Shown: positions 1 through 8,241 of the stretch, one piece after another | How positions within the stretch are numbered: the stretch's first letter is position 1 | Layout: every line of letters starts with the position of its first letter | Assembly (NCBI GenBank): GCA_949294095.1 | Contig: CASFFZ010000007.1 | Location: forward strand, 1-64,000 | Length of the DNA: 64,000 nucleotides | Direction: 5' to 3' | From: an uncultured bacterium | GTDB lineage: Bacteria; Elusimicrobiota; Elusimicrobia; Elusimicrobiales; Elusimicrobiaceae | Notes under the pieces: model-generated | What the model was told of the DNA's origin: nothing | Seen by the model: the letters and a program-made list of their open reading frames with translations, nothing else | The model's database searches: none | Program-made: the position numbers and the translations under genes

Positions 1-23
1 ACGGGAAAAAGTACCAAAAAGCG

Positions 24-143
24 TCCGCCCCGGCGTCCTCTAAAAATCACTTTCAAACGGGCCCTTTTACAACTCGCTTCGCTCAAACAATAAAAGGGCC
101 TTGTCGTTTGAAAGGCTTTTTAGAAACAGGACAAAGGGGCGGA
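24..143. repeat. Long imperfect inverted repeat (about 40 bp of stem)
   Basis: Five nested paired segments are visible: 24-31 with 136-143, 35-39 with 128-132, 40-46 with 117-123, 50-59 with 105-114, and 60-69 with 91-100, leaving a loop of about 21 bases. It could be a miniature inverted-repeat element, an extragenic palindrome or a structured RNA. No coding potential is seen inside it. Confidence 0.75.
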
Positions 144-223
144 TAAACGGCAACGGCATAAAAAGGGAATTCCTTATGAAATGGAAGGAGTTGTTTTTTT
201 GTTAGAGCGCGACAGTACAGAAA

Positions 224-266
224 CAGTGTGGCGCAAACTAATCGTGCTAACGGGTATAGAGCGGGG
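224..266. repeat. Direct repeat, copy 1 (43 bases)
   Basis: This copy begins CAGTGTGGC and ends ATAGAGCGGGG. It matches copy 2 at 327-369 at 37 of 43 positions with no gaps; the two are offset by 103 bases. The function is unknown. Confidence 0.7.
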
Positions 267-326
267 CGGCCGGACTCCGGCCCCCCGGCAAGGGTGATGT
301 CTTGGAAGGGCGCGGTATGGCCGGTG

Positions 327-369
327 CAGTGTGGCTAAAACTAATCGGGTTAATGGGCATAGAGCGGGG
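327..369. repeat. Direct repeat, copy 2 (43 bases)
   Basis: This is the second copy of the repeat at 224-266, ending just before the GC-rich hairpin at 372-386 and the pilin promoter. Confidence 0.7.
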
Positions 370-386
370 GAGGGGCGGCTCGCCCC

Positions 387-416
387 TTGACTCGTTTTTT
401 TTTTTTGATAAATTTT
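387..416 (+). promoter_or_regulatory. Pilin promoter module, T12-GATAAATTTT type
   Basis: TTGACTCG, then exactly 12 T, then GATAAATTTT. Read as a sigma-70 promoter, TTGACT (387-392) and TAAATT (409-414) are 16 bases apart. The same module with the same geometry lies before the second pilin gene at 25291-25320. The -10 box ends 6 bases before the ATG at 421, so the transcript may start at or next to the start codon. Confidence 0.55.
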
Positions 417-420
417 GCAT

Positions 421-945
421 ATGACAAGAAATTATCAAAAATCATTTCCCGGCGGTAAAAATGCCGGATTTACGCTAATAGAGTTATTAGTAGTGGTTTT
501 AATTATTGGTATTTTGGCAGCGGTCGCCTTGCCTCAATATGAAAAAGCAGTTTTTAAAGCACGTATGAGTGAAGCTTTTGTCAATTTAAAAAATCTGGCA
601 CGAGCCATACAAGTATGTGAATTAACAAATGGGGGCCCTCCTGCTGGACAGTGGTCTACTTATCCATGTTATGATACTTCTGCTTTAGATATAGAATTGG
701 GTACGCCGGATTCTTATTTTTTTAACACGGAACAGTTTACCTATATAATTGACCGAGGTTCTTTAACTGAGCCGGATGTATTAGCGGTAGGGTATCATAA
801 ATTAAGTGATGTATGTATATGTATTGATGAAGAAGGTAATTTCTTTTCAGATCACGAGCCGGCTGGGTGTGGTAACGGAAATTATCCCAAATTTAATGTG
901 CCAAAAACGTTAAATATAGAAGATAGAGTGTGTAATTGTTGTTGA
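421..945 (+). CDS. Type IV pilin-like / pseudopilin protein, Cys-rich
   Basis: This is a 174-residue prepilin. A short leader ends in Gly (about residue 16), followed by FTLIELLVVVLIIGIL, the class-III signal cleaved and N-methylated by prepilin peptidase, and then the hydrophobic helix that anchors or polymerises pilins. The globular part is unlike the other two pilins here and has about ten Cys (for example VCICIDEE and the C-terminal VCNCC), which suggests disulfides. I chose ATG 421 over TTG 415; no Shine-Dalgarno site precedes it and the promoter -10 box is only 6 bases upstream. Codon use is AT-rich compared with the neighbours. The gene stands alone, convergent with proS. It could be a minor pilin, a pseudopilin of type II secretion or a surface filament subunit; which one cannot be told. 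Confidence 0.85.
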   Translation: MTRNYQKSFPGGKNAGFTLIELLVVVLIIGILAAVALPQYEKAVFKARMSEAFVNLKNLARAIQVCELTNGGPPAGQWSTYPCYDTSALDIELGTPDSYFFNTEQFTYIIDRGSLTEPDVLAVGYHKLSDVCICIDEEGNFFSDHEPAGCGNGNYPKFNVPKTLNIEDRVCNCC

Positions 946-950
946 TAAAA

Positions 951-979
951 AAGCCCCGGTAAAGCCGGGGCTTTTTTAA
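951..979. terminator. Bidirectional terminator between pilin and proS
   Basis: A 9-bp stem, AAGCCCCGG (951-959) with CCGGGGCTT (965-973), is flanked by A and T runs. It serves both convergent genes. Confidence 0.85.
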
Positions 980-999
980 AGGCTCACTGCGCGGAAAAT

Positions 1000-2724
1000 T
1001 TATTTTCCGGCGGCTTGCAACAGTTTTTTAACCGCTTCGTCCAAATTCCAGCGGGCGGACTCTTTCTCCGTGCGCTTTTTGTATTCGCACTGCCCGTCTT
1101 TTACCGTGCGGCTGCTGACCACCAACCGGTGCGGCAGGCCGATTAAGTCCATATCTTTAAACTTAATACCGGCGCGTTCGTCGCGGTCGTCTAGCAGCAC
1201 GGACAGCCCCGCCGCTTCCAATTGTTCGGTAATGGCGTCCGCGTGTTTTTTGACTTCGGGGTTGGACGCATAATCAATGGCCACCAGTGCCACGTCAAAC
1301 GGAGCCAGCGGCGCGGGCCAGATGATGCCGTTTTCGTCGTGGGATTGTTCAATCGCGGCCGCCACCACGCGGCTGATGCCAATGCCGTAGCAACCCATAA
1401 TCATGGGTTTGGAGGTTTGGTTTTCGTCCAAGAAATTGGCGCCCATACTGGCAGAGTATTTGGTGCCGAGTTTAAATACGTGCCCGGCTTCAATGCCGCG
1501 GGTAAAGGTAAATTCTTTGCCGCAGCGGGCGCATTTATCGCCGGCGGAGGCCATTTTTAAATCGGCGTACACGTCCACTTTCATATCGCGGCGGGGGGTA
1601 ACGTTAATCATATGCACGTCTTTTTCGTTGCCGCCGGACACGCCGTTTACGATGTTTTTAACGTAGTTATCGGCATAAATCATGACGGACGGATTTTTCT
1701 CTTTCAGCCCCTGCGCGCCGGCAAAGCCCACAAAAGAACCCGTTACCTGGGTGTAGACTTCTTCGGACGCTTTTTCCAGCTCGTTGCATTTAAGAAGGGC
1801 CTTAAATTTAAATTCATTGAGTTCATGGTCGCCGCGCACCAACGCCACCACGGGTTTCCCGTCGGCGGTGAACACCAAGAGCTTGATTAACTGGGAAGTG
1901 GGCACATTGAGCATGGCCGCTACGTCCTCGATGGTATAAGCTTTGGGCGTGTCCCGCTTTTCCATGGGTTTTAAATCGGCTTCGTTTATCGCAAGGTCGG
2001 CCGGGGCCTGAATTTCGGCTTTCTCCGTATTGGCGGCGTAGCCGCAGGCGGGGCAGTTGGCGATGGCGTCCTCGCCGGTGTCGGCCAGCACCATAAACTC
2101 GTGCGAAAAGTTCCCGCCGATGGCACCGGTGTCTGCCTCTACCGCTTTAAATTCAAAGCCGCAGCGTTTGAAAATGCGCTGGTAAGCGTCGTACATTTTT
2201 TGGTACCAGTCATTGGCGTCTGCATCGTTGGCGGCAAAGGAATAGGCGTCTTTCATATAAAATTCGCGCGCGCGCATCACGCCAAAGCGGGGGCGGATTT
2301 CATCGCGGAATTTCGTGCCGAACTGATAGAGGCAGAACGGCAGCTGTTTGTAGGAAGTGGTGTCTTTCTTTACTAAATCGGTCATTACTTCTTCGGCGGT
2401 GGGGGCAAAGCAGAATTCGGCTTCTTTGCGGTCTGCAAAGCGCAGCAGTTCTTTGCCGTAATACGTCCAGCGGCCGCTTTCTTCCCACAATTCTTTGGGC
2501 TGCACCAGCGGCAGCCACACTTCGCACGCGCCGGCGCGGTTCATTTCTTCGCGCACGATCGTTTCCACTTTTTTAAGCACTTTTAGCCCCAACGGCAGCC
2601 ATTCATACAGTCCGCTGGCGACTTTGCGGATCAGCCCCGCGCGGATCATCAGCTTGGCCGAAAGCGTGTCGGCATCTTTGGGTGCTTCTTTTAAGGTAGG
2701 CAAATAATAATTTGAGAGTTTCAT
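1000..2724 (-). CDS. proS: Prolyl-tRNA synthetase
   Basis: ProRS charges tRNA-Pro with proline in the cytoplasm. The 574 residues match the bacterial long form. In order: class II catalytic core with motif 2 (RPRFGVMRAREFYMKDAYSF, about residues 138-157), an inserted YbaK-like editing domain (about 230-390) that removes mischarged Ala, motif 3 (GCYGIGISRVVAAAIEQ, about 445-460) and the C-terminal anticodon-binding domain. The start fits an AAAGGAAAC ribosome site. It is the last gene of the cdsA-dxr-rseP-ispG-proS block, 15 bases after ispG, an order common to many bacteria. Confidence 0.97.
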   Translation of the reverse strand: MKLSNYYLPTLKEAPKDADTLSAKLMIRAGLIRKVASGLYEWLPLGLKVLKKVETIVREEMNRAGACEVWLPLVQPKELWEESGRWTYYGKELLRFADRKEAEFCFAPTAEEVMTDLVKKDTTSYKQLPFCLYQFGTKFRDEIRPRFGVMRAREFYMKDAYSFAANDADANDWYQKMYDAYQRIFKRCGFEFKAVEADTGAIGGNFSHEFMVLADTGEDAIANCPACGYAANTEKAEIQAPADLAINEADLKPMEKRDTPKAYTIEDVAAMLNVPTSQLIKLLVFTADGKPVVALVRGDHELNEFKFKALLKCNELEKASEEVYTQVTGSFVGFAGAQGLKEKNPSVMIYADNYVKNIVNGVSGGNEKDVHMINVTPRRDMKVDVYADLKMASAGDKCARCGKEFTFTRGIEAGHVFKLGTKYSASMGANFLDENQTSKPMIMGCYGIGISRVVAAAIEQSHDENGIIWPAPLAPFDVALVAIDYASNPEVKKHADAITEQLEAAGLSVLLDDRDERAGIKFKDMDLIGLPHRLVVSSRTVKDGQCEYKKRTEKESARWNLDEAVKKLLQAAGK

Positions 2725-2739
2725 TTTTTGTGTTTCCTT

Positions 2740-3822
2740 TTATTTTTTCCAGTCGTTAATTTTTTGAATTAAAAAATCTACCCATTTTTCCTGGGGGAGT
2801 TTGAACATCGTCTGCCCGTGTTCAAAATACAAGCCTTCGCCTTTGCCGCCGGCGATGCCGAAATCGGCGTCGCGCGCTTCGCCCGGGCCGTTTACCACAC
2901 ATCCCATTACGGCAATTTTAAGGCCGGTGGCTTTTTGCAGGAGGGCTTTGTCGGAATAAATTCTTTCTTCCAACGCGTGCACCGTGCCCGTTACGTCCAC
3001 CTGGGTGCGCCCGCAGGTGGGGCAGGAAATTAAGTTGGGGCCGTATTCGCGCAGGCCAAGAGCCTTTAAAATTTCATACGCGGTGCGCACTTGCATGCGC
3101 GGATCTTCCGTCAGCGATACGCGGATCGTGGCGCCAATGCCTTTTTGCAAGAGCGTTCCCAACGCCACCGCGCTTTTGACCGTGCCGCTTAAAAAACTGC
3201 CGGCCTCGGTCAGCCCGATGTGCAGCGGAATATCACTCTGTTTGGCAAACAGTTCGTTGGCCAATACGGTGCGTTTAAAATTATCCGATTTCAGCGAAAC
3301 GACCACATCTTTAAAGTTTAACTGCTCCAAAATGTTGGCTTGCTCCAGGGCTTCGTTTACCATTACTTCGGCCCATTTTTCATCGGACAAATCCATTTTG
3401 CCCTGCACGCTTTTTAAGTATTTTACGCTGCCCGCGTTTACCCCGATGCGAATGGCCACGCCGGCGTCTTTGGCGGCTTTGATGACTTCTTTGGTGTTCT
3501 CCACCGCGCCGATGTTGCCGGGGTTGATGCGCACTTTGTCTACGCCTTGTTTAATGGCTTCCAAGGCCAGTTTATAGTCAAAATGAATATCCGCCACGAG
3601 GGGGGAGTGAATGCGTTTTTTGATTTCGCCGATAGCCTGCGCGGCCTGCATATCGGGCACGGCTACGCGGTTAATTTCGCAGCCGGCGTCTTCCAGCAGG
3701 TTAATTTGTGCGGCGGTTGCCTGCACATTGCGCGTATCGGTGTTGCACATGCTCTGCACGCGCACGGGGTGCCCGGAGCCCAAAATATACGGGCCTACTT
3801 TTACTTCTCTAGTCTTGTACAT
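2740..3822 (-). CDS. ispG: 4-hydroxy-3-methylbut-2-en-1-yl diphosphate synthase
   Basis: IspG (GcpE) converts methylerythritol cyclodiphosphate to HMBPP, the penultimate step of the non-mevalonate isoprenoid pathway, using a [4Fe-4S] cluster. The 360-residue protein has the TIM-barrel start (PVRVQSMCNTDTRN) and the C-terminal cluster site: CPTCGRTQ plus the distant Cys in GCVVNGPGEA. I start it at ATG 3822, which has a GGAGG site and overlaps the end of rseP by 14 bases; the open frame runs further upstream only because it lies over rseP. Dxr of the same pathway is encoded two genes upstream. Confidence 0.96.
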   Translation of the reverse strand: MYKTREVKVGPYILGSGHPVRVQSMCNTDTRNVQATAAQINLLEDAGCEINRVAVPDMQAAQAIGEIKKRIHSPLVADIHFDYKLALEAIKQGVDKVRINPGNIGAVENTKEVIKAAKDAGVAIRIGVNAGSVKYLKSVQGKMDLSDEKWAEVMVNEALEQANILEQLNFKDVVVSLKSDNFKRTVLANELFAKQSDIPLHIGLTEAGSFLSGTVKSAVALGTLLQKGIGATIRVSLTEDPRMQVRTAYEILKALGLREYGPNLISCPTCGRTQVDVTGTVHALEERIYSDKALLQKATGLKIAVMGCVVNGPGEARDADFGIAGGKGEGLYFEHGQTMFKLPQEKWVDFLIQKINDWKK

Positions 3823-4939
3823 GTTCCGCCTCCGCGGATGGGGTGCCTTTTTCCGCTTGGGCTTGCGTAGCCACAGCGGCGGCCTTGGGTTTAAAGAAAA
3901 TGCGTTTAACATCCGAATAAGACGCATACACCACCAACAACAGCAGGATATATAACCCTACATTGGCGGCGCGGTTGAGCATTTTTTCGGTGGGGAGTTT
4001 TTTGGTCAGCCCTTCCCATAAATATACCAACGCATACCCGCCGTCCAGTATCGGAATCGGGAACAGGTTAAACATCCCTACCGCCAAGGACAGCATGGCA
4101 ATTAAAAACACAAAATCAAACAAACTGCGGTGCACCGATTGATGAATTACGTTCACAATGCCAATCGGCCCGGCCAGCTCGGGCGCTTTCTTTTTGGTAA
4201 AGCTTTGCGCCAGCGAGCGCAGGGAGAAGTCCGTCCAGTAGTAGCACTGGTAAAACCCCAGCCCTGCGGCTTTCCAGGCGGAAACCGGTTTAAACGTCGG
4301 GCTGACGGTAACCCCCAGCACGGTGGGAGCCTCCGGCTTGAAATCGGCGTCTTTTGCCGTGGCGGTCAGCGTTTGGCCGCCGCGCTCGTACGAAAGGGTT
4401 ACGTCCCCTTTGCGCAGGGCCATGGCTTGGGTTAAATCTTTCCAATTAGCAATGGGCTGCCCGTTGATTTGGCGGATTACGTCGCCCGGCTGCAAATCCA
4501 GCTTTTCGGCGGGGTACCCTTTGGCTACCGTTCCCACCGCCGCCGGCAGTTTGACGGGATCCGTTTCCGGCATGCCTTTGATGTAAATCAAAACGCCGAA
4601 AATCAGCGCCGCCAGCAGGTAGTTAAACAGCGCGCCGTTGACCACCATAAAAAATTTGGCATACCATTTTTTGGCCGCAAATTCGTACGGCTTGGGCGGT
4701 TCGGGCGCGTCCTGCGGGTGGAACATCGGGCCGGCGGGCTCCACAAAGCCGCCGAACGGAATGGCGCGGACTTGGTAATCCGTATCGCCCACTTTTTTAT
4801 GCCACAAAATTTTGCCGAACCCGAACGAAAATTCGTTGACGCGAATCCCGGTCAGGCGGCAGGCGATATAATGCCCGAATTCGTGCACAATCACGATAGG
4901 GCTTAACACCACAATTACGGCAATAACGGATAAAAGCAT
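3809..4939 (-). CDS. rseP: RIP/site-2 zinc metalloprotease RseP
   Basis: This membrane-embedded zinc protease cuts transmembrane substrates such as anti-sigma factors or leftover signal peptides. H19-E-F-G-H23 lies in the first membrane helix and the LDGG motif (third zinc ligand Asp) in a C-terminal helix (NLFPIPILDGG, about residue 295). One PDZ domain sits between (about 125-210) rather than the two of E. coli RseP; 376 residues is a normal length for the one-PDZ form. It follows dxr after 8 bases and overlaps ispG. The substrate is unknown. Confidence 0.94.
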   Translation of the reverse strand: MLLSVIAVIVVLSPIVIVHEFGHYIACRLTGIRVNEFSFGFGKILWHKKVGDTDYQVRAIPFGGFVEPAGPMFHPQDAPEPPKPYEFAAKKWYAKFFMVVNGALFNYLLAALIFGVLIYIKGMPETDPVKLPAAVGTVAKGYPAEKLDLQPGDVIRQINGQPIANWKDLTQAMALRKGDVTLSYERGGQTLTATAKDADFKPEAPTVLGVTVSPTFKPVSAWKAAGLGFYQCYYWTDFSLRSLAQSFTKKKAPELAGPIGIVNVIHQSVHRSLFDFVFLIAMLSLAVGMFNLFPIPILDGGYALVYLWEGLTKKLPTEKMLNRAANVGLYILLLLVVYASYSDVKRIFFKPKAAAVATQAQAEKGTPSAEAEHVQD

Positions 4940-4947
4940 ATTCTCTC

Positions 4948-6147
4948 CTAGATAACGGCTTTTTTATAAGCTTTTTCTTTCAGACACGCCGCCGCCGCTT
5001 CCCGCGCCCAGCGGTCGGCTTCCAGCGCTTGGTTGAGGGTGGCGTCTGTCTGAATTTGCGGGGCCGCTTTGAGCACCGTGTACACCAGTTTGGCAATGTC
5101 GGTAAATTTGATTTCTTCTTTTAAGAACGCGTCCACCGCCACTTCGTCGGCCGCGCTTAACACCGCAGGCAGCAGGCCGCCTTTGCGCGCGGCAGCCAAG
5201 GCCAAGTCCAGGCAGGGGAAGCGGTCTAAGTCCGGGGCGAAAAATTCCAGTTTGGCGGTTTCAAACAAATTGAGTTTTTTAACCGGCCCGGGCGCACGTT
5301 TGGGGTAGGTGATGGCGTATTGAATGGGCACGCGCATATCCGGCTCGCCCAGCTGCGCCAAGATGGCCCCGTCGTTAAATTCCACCGCCGAGTGCACAAT
5401 AGACTGCGGATGAATGACAATTTGCACTTTTTCTTCGGGCAGGTTAAACAAATTCATAATTTCAATGGATTCAAAGCCTTTGTTCATTAACGTGGCGGAA
5501 TCAATCGTAATTTTTTTGCCCATGCGCCAGCGGGGGTGATTTAGCGCCTCGCCGGGAGTAACCGTGGAGAGCGCTCCTTTTCGCTTGGCAAACGGCCCGC
5601 CGGAAGCGGTTAAAAACACGCGGGAAATCTGCGGTTCCAGTTTGGAATATCCGTGCGCGTCCGTCATGCCGCTTAGGCATTGGAAAATGGCGGAGGGTTC
5701 GCTGTCCACCGGCAAAATGGCGGCTTGCCAGCGTTCGCATTCTTTCATCAGGGTTTTGCCGGCCATGACCATGGGCTCTTTATTGGCAAGGGCAATGGTT
5801 TTGCCCGCTTTAATGGCGCTGACAAGCGGCTGAAAGCCCACCGCGCCCACCACGCCGCTGACGATTAAATCCGCCGAAGGCAAAGACGCCATAAACATCA
5901 AACTGTCAATTTCCGGCGGCAAGAGCCGGGTGCCTTCGGGCATTTGGTCTTTGATTTTTTCGTAGCTGGCCGGGTTTAAGACGGCCGCGAAACGGGGCTT
6001 AAACGAGTGGAGCTGTTTTAAAAATAAATCCGTATTGTTATTGGCGGAAAGAGCGATGACGCGGTAGTCCGGGCCCAAACGGGCAATCACGTCCAGCGCG
6101 GACGTGCCGATAGAACCCGTGGAGCCTAAAATAACGATGTTCTTCAT
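4948..6147 (-). CDS. dxr: 1-deoxy-D-xylulose 5-phosphate reductoisomerase
   Basis: Dxr makes 2-C-methylerythritol 4-phosphate with NADPH, the committed step of the MEP pathway. The 399-residue protein has the nucleotide-binding start GSTGSIGTSALDVI (residues 7-20), the metal/substrate segment PVDSEPSAIFQCL (Asp and Glu metal ligands) and GMGKKITIDSATLMNKG-type catalytic sequence (here RMGKKITIDSATLMNKG). Its ATG overlaps the cdsA stop by 4 bases, which implies translational coupling. Confidence 0.96.
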   Translation of the reverse strand: MKNIVILGSTGSIGTSALDVIARLGPDYRVIALSANNNTDLFLKQLHSFKPRFAAVLNPASYEKIKDQMPEGTRLLPPEIDSLMFMASLPSADLIVSGVVGAVGFQPLVSAIKAGKTIALANKEPMVMAGKTLMKECERWQAAILPVDSEPSAIFQCLSGMTDAHGYSKLEPQISRVFLTASGGPFAKRKGALSTVTPGEALNHPRWRMGKKITIDSATLMNKGFESIEIMNLFNLPEEKVQIVIHPQSIVHSAVEFNDGAILAQLGEPDMRVPIQYAITYPKRAPGPVKKLNLFETAKLEFFAPDLDRFPCLDLALAAARKGGLLPAVLSAADEVAVDAFLKEEIKFTDIAKLVYTVLKAAPQIQTDATLNQALEADRWAREAAAACLKEKAYKKAVI

Positions 6148-6962
6148 AACGTATACAATACCACGTAGTAGAACAGCGGCGCCAGGAGCAGGTAGGAATC
6201 AAAACGGTCTAAAAAGCCGCCGTGCCCGGGCAAGAGATTGGAAGAATCTTTTACGCCGGTGGAGCGTTTGATGACGGATTCGGCCAGGTCGGACACTTGG
6301 CCCACCACCGCTACCAACAGCCCCAGCCATACCGCTTCGCCCACGGAGAAAAGCGTGGATAAAAACAAATGGCGCATCAGCACCGCCGCACCCACGGCCA
6401 GCACCGTCCCGCCGACGGCCCCTTCCCAGGTTTTCTTGGGGCTGACTTCTTTGTTTAGTTTATGGCGCCCCAAAAAGCGCCCGCTGAAATAGGCCCCCGT
6501 ATCGCATACCCACACGGTAATAATCATAAACAGGGTTAAGTATTCGCCGTAGGTGGCAATGTCGCGCAGGTTGACCAAATGCGCCAGCGACCACGGAATT
6601 AAAAACACGCCCGTAAAGGTGTTGCAGACTCTGTCCCACGAGCGTTTGGGAGTAAGCACTTCAAAGAAAAGCACGCCGAAAATAACCACACTGACGGAGA
6701 ACGGGTACAAATTGTCGGGCAGATCCACCATATCGGCCGGCGCGCGGCCCAAAATAGCCACCACCGCCATCAGCAAGCCAAACAGCAGCAAGCTGGGCAT
6801 ATGCACCGGTTTTTTGCCGGCAGTCAGCACCAGTCCGTATTCATACAGACAGAGCAGAATTACAGCGCCTACAAAGGCCATGTAAATCACGCCGCCAAAG
6901 TGGATGGCGGCCAGTACAACGGGAATCCCAATCAGGGCAGTTAAAATACGGGGTAATAGCAT
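6144..6962 (-). CDS. cdsA: Phosphatidate cytidylyltransferase
   Basis: CdsA makes CDP-diacylglycerol from phosphatidate and CTP in the inner membrane, the branch point to all phospholipids. It has 272 residues, about eight hydrophobic segments and the family signature near the C-terminus (SVIKRSTGVKDSSNLLPGHGG followed by DRFDS). It begins the cdsA-dxr-rseP-ispG-proS run. A TAAAAT box ends 6 bases before its ATG and no ribosome site is visible, so it may be leaderless. Confidence 0.95.
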   Translation of the reverse strand: MLLPRILTALIGIPVVLAAIHFGGVIYMAFVGAVILLCLYEYGLVLTAGKKPVHMPSLLLFGLLMAVVAILGRAPADMVDLPDNLYPFSVSVVIFGVLFFEVLTPKRSWDRVCNTFTGVFLIPWSLAHLVNLRDIATYGEYLTLFMIITVWVCDTGAYFSGRFLGRHKLNKEVSPKKTWEGAVGGTVLAVGAAVLMRHLFLSTLFSVGEAVWLGLLVAVVGQVSDLAESVIKRSTGVKDSSNLLPGHGGFLDRFDSYLLLAPLFYYVVLYTL

Positions 6963-6968
6963 AATTTT

Positions 6969-6974
6969 ATTTTA
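6969..6974 (-). promoter_or_regulatory. -10 box of cdsA, leaderless arrangement
   Basis: On the minus strand TAAAAT is followed by six bases and then ATG. It lies in the 47-base gap after the GNAT gene. I see no clear -35 box. Confidence 0.4.
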
Positions 6975-7009
6975 CTATATTTAGGCGGTTTTATCTTGGA
7001 AAAAACGAG

Positions 7010-7528
7010 CTAAAACGAAAGGACTTTTTCAAATGCGTGGCGCGCTTGGCTTTGGCGCACAAAAATGACGCCGCAGTCCGTAAATCCGTGCTGCAACAGC
7101 AGGTGGCGCACGGGATGGTTTTGGGGGTGGGTGTCGGCGCGGAGGGAGCGGATGCCTTGGATGCGGGTTTTGCGTTCCCAAAAATCTACGATTAATCCTG
7201 CCGCTCCCGTGCCGCGCAGGGCTTCGGTAAGGGCCAGGCGGTGCAGAACGCAGTAGTGCCCGTCCGTCAGCCAGGCGCCTTGGGTAATGACGCGGTAGGG
7301 TTCTTCGTCTTCAAACGACAGGGCAAAATACCCGTGCACGGCGCCGTTTGTTTCTACGGCGTAGCCTTTGCCGCGGGCGATATCGTCGGCCAGGACGGTT
7401 TCGTTGGGGTATCCGTCCTGCCATTGGTCTACGTGGCGGCTGAGCAAGAGCGACTTGGCCGCCCGGATGATTTGGCGGATGCGCGGTAAATCGGCCGGCC
7501 GGGCCGGTCGGATAAGAGGGGTGGTCAT
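7010..7528 (-). CDS. GNAT-family N-acetyltransferase
   Basis: A 172-residue acetyl-CoA-dependent acyltransferase of unknown substrate. The acetyl-CoA loop region (LTEALRGTGAAGLIVDF) and the late motif RADTHPQNHPVRHLLLQHGF are typical of GNAT proteins. ATG 7528 overlaps the stop of the upstream AlkD-like gene in the ATGA manner; the frame upstream of that only shadows the neighbour. It is the last gene of uppS-AlkD-GNAT. The neighbours give no hint of the substrate. Confidence 0.88.
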   Translation of the reverse strand: MTTPLIRPARPADLPRIRQIIRAAKSLLLSRHVDQWQDGYPNETVLADDIARGKGYAVETNGAVHGYFALSFEDEEPYRVITQGAWLTDGHYCVLHRLALTEALRGTGAAGLIVDFWERKTRIQGIRSLRADTHPQNHPVRHLLLQHGFTDCGVIFVRQSQARHAFEKVLSF

Positions 7529-8241
7529 TTTCGTTTGGCTACCATCGCTTTTATTTTGGGGCTTTTCAGTTCCCACAAGGCGTTGGAGGCTACCCAACGG
7601 GCGGATTTATTATCCGCGTACAAATCCAAAATTTCTTCGGCGCAGGCTATGGCCTTGGGCGTTAGGCGCGGGTTCTTTTTGCCGATGTTGCGAAGCGCCC
7701 AGTTGACCGCTTTATACACCATCGGCCGCGGATCGGCGGCGTGGTTTTTGATAAGCGGCAAGAGCTTAATCAGTTCCTCGTCTTTTGTTTTGGCGCGGGG
7801 AGCGGAAAGCGAGCAGATAATCGCAAAGCCGGCCCGGCGGACAAATTCTTCTTCCCGCTTGATCCAGCGTTCCGCCAGTTTCAGCGGATTTTTTACTTTG
7901 GAAAACAGGTTGTTGCAGCACAAATCGCAAATATCCCAGGAATTGAGCGCGTGGGCCCATGCGTTTAATTGCTCGCGCGTTATTTGGGCGGGATCGGCCA
8001 GCATAGAGGCGGTGATGCGCGCTTCGTGTATGCCGGTTTCCCACAGGGCTTCGGCCAGTTCCTGATCCGGCCGCGGCAGGCCCTTTACCAACAGGCGCAG
8101 CGTCGTAACCGGGGTGCCGAGTGCGTTGTCGGTACAGATGCCAAAGCGTTCGTGCATTTGTTTTTTAAACGCGGGCGACGAAAAACGCTTGATGCGCCGC
8201 AGCAGTTCTTCACAGCGGGAGCGGGTAACGGGGGAAGTCAT
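7525..8241 (-). CDS. AlkD-like DNA alkylation repair (HEAT-repeat) protein
   Basis: This 238-residue all-helical protein resembles the AlkC/AlkD family, DNA glycosylases that remove N3- and N7-alkylated purines. Key residues appear conserved: W and D spaced as in AlkD (SWDICD, about residues 104-109, corresponding to W109 and D113) and an Arg-rich helix (FVRRAGFAII) where AlkD has R148. It lies between uppS and the GNAT gene with 4-base overlaps on both sides, so it is co-translated with a cell-wall lipid enzyme, an unexpected pairing with no obvious functional link. Confidence 0.82.
   Translation of the reverse strand: MTSPVTRSRCEELLRRIKRFSSPAFKKQMHERFGICTDNALGTPVTTLRLLVKGLPRPDQELAEALWETGIHEARITASMLADPAQITREQLNAWAHALNSWDICDLCCNNLFSKVKNPLKLAERWIKREEEFVRRAGFAIICSLSAPRAKTKDEELIKLLPLIKNHAADPRPMVYKAVNWALRNIGKKNPRLTPKAIACAEEILDLYADNKSARWVASNALWELKSPKIKAMVAKRK

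Larger units (their letters stand above)
1..420. other. Gene-free spacer rich in hairpins and repeats
   Basis: No convincing gene lies here. The spacer holds a long imperfect hairpin (24-143), two copies of a 43-base direct repeat (224-266 and 327-369), GC-rich small hairpins at about 265-280 and 372-386, and the promoter of the pilin gene (387-416). A 63-codon minus-strand frame at 247-438 crosses both repeats and has no features of a protein. Confidence 0.7.

Noticed and set aside
247-438. 63-codon minus-strand frame in the first spacer
   Set aside because: It runs through both direct repeats and the pilin promoter, with no ribosome site or protein-like composition.
3823-3927. Longer IspG start at 3927
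   Set aside because: The extra codons lie over the 3' end of rseP, and ATG 3822 has a GGAGG site and matches the family start.
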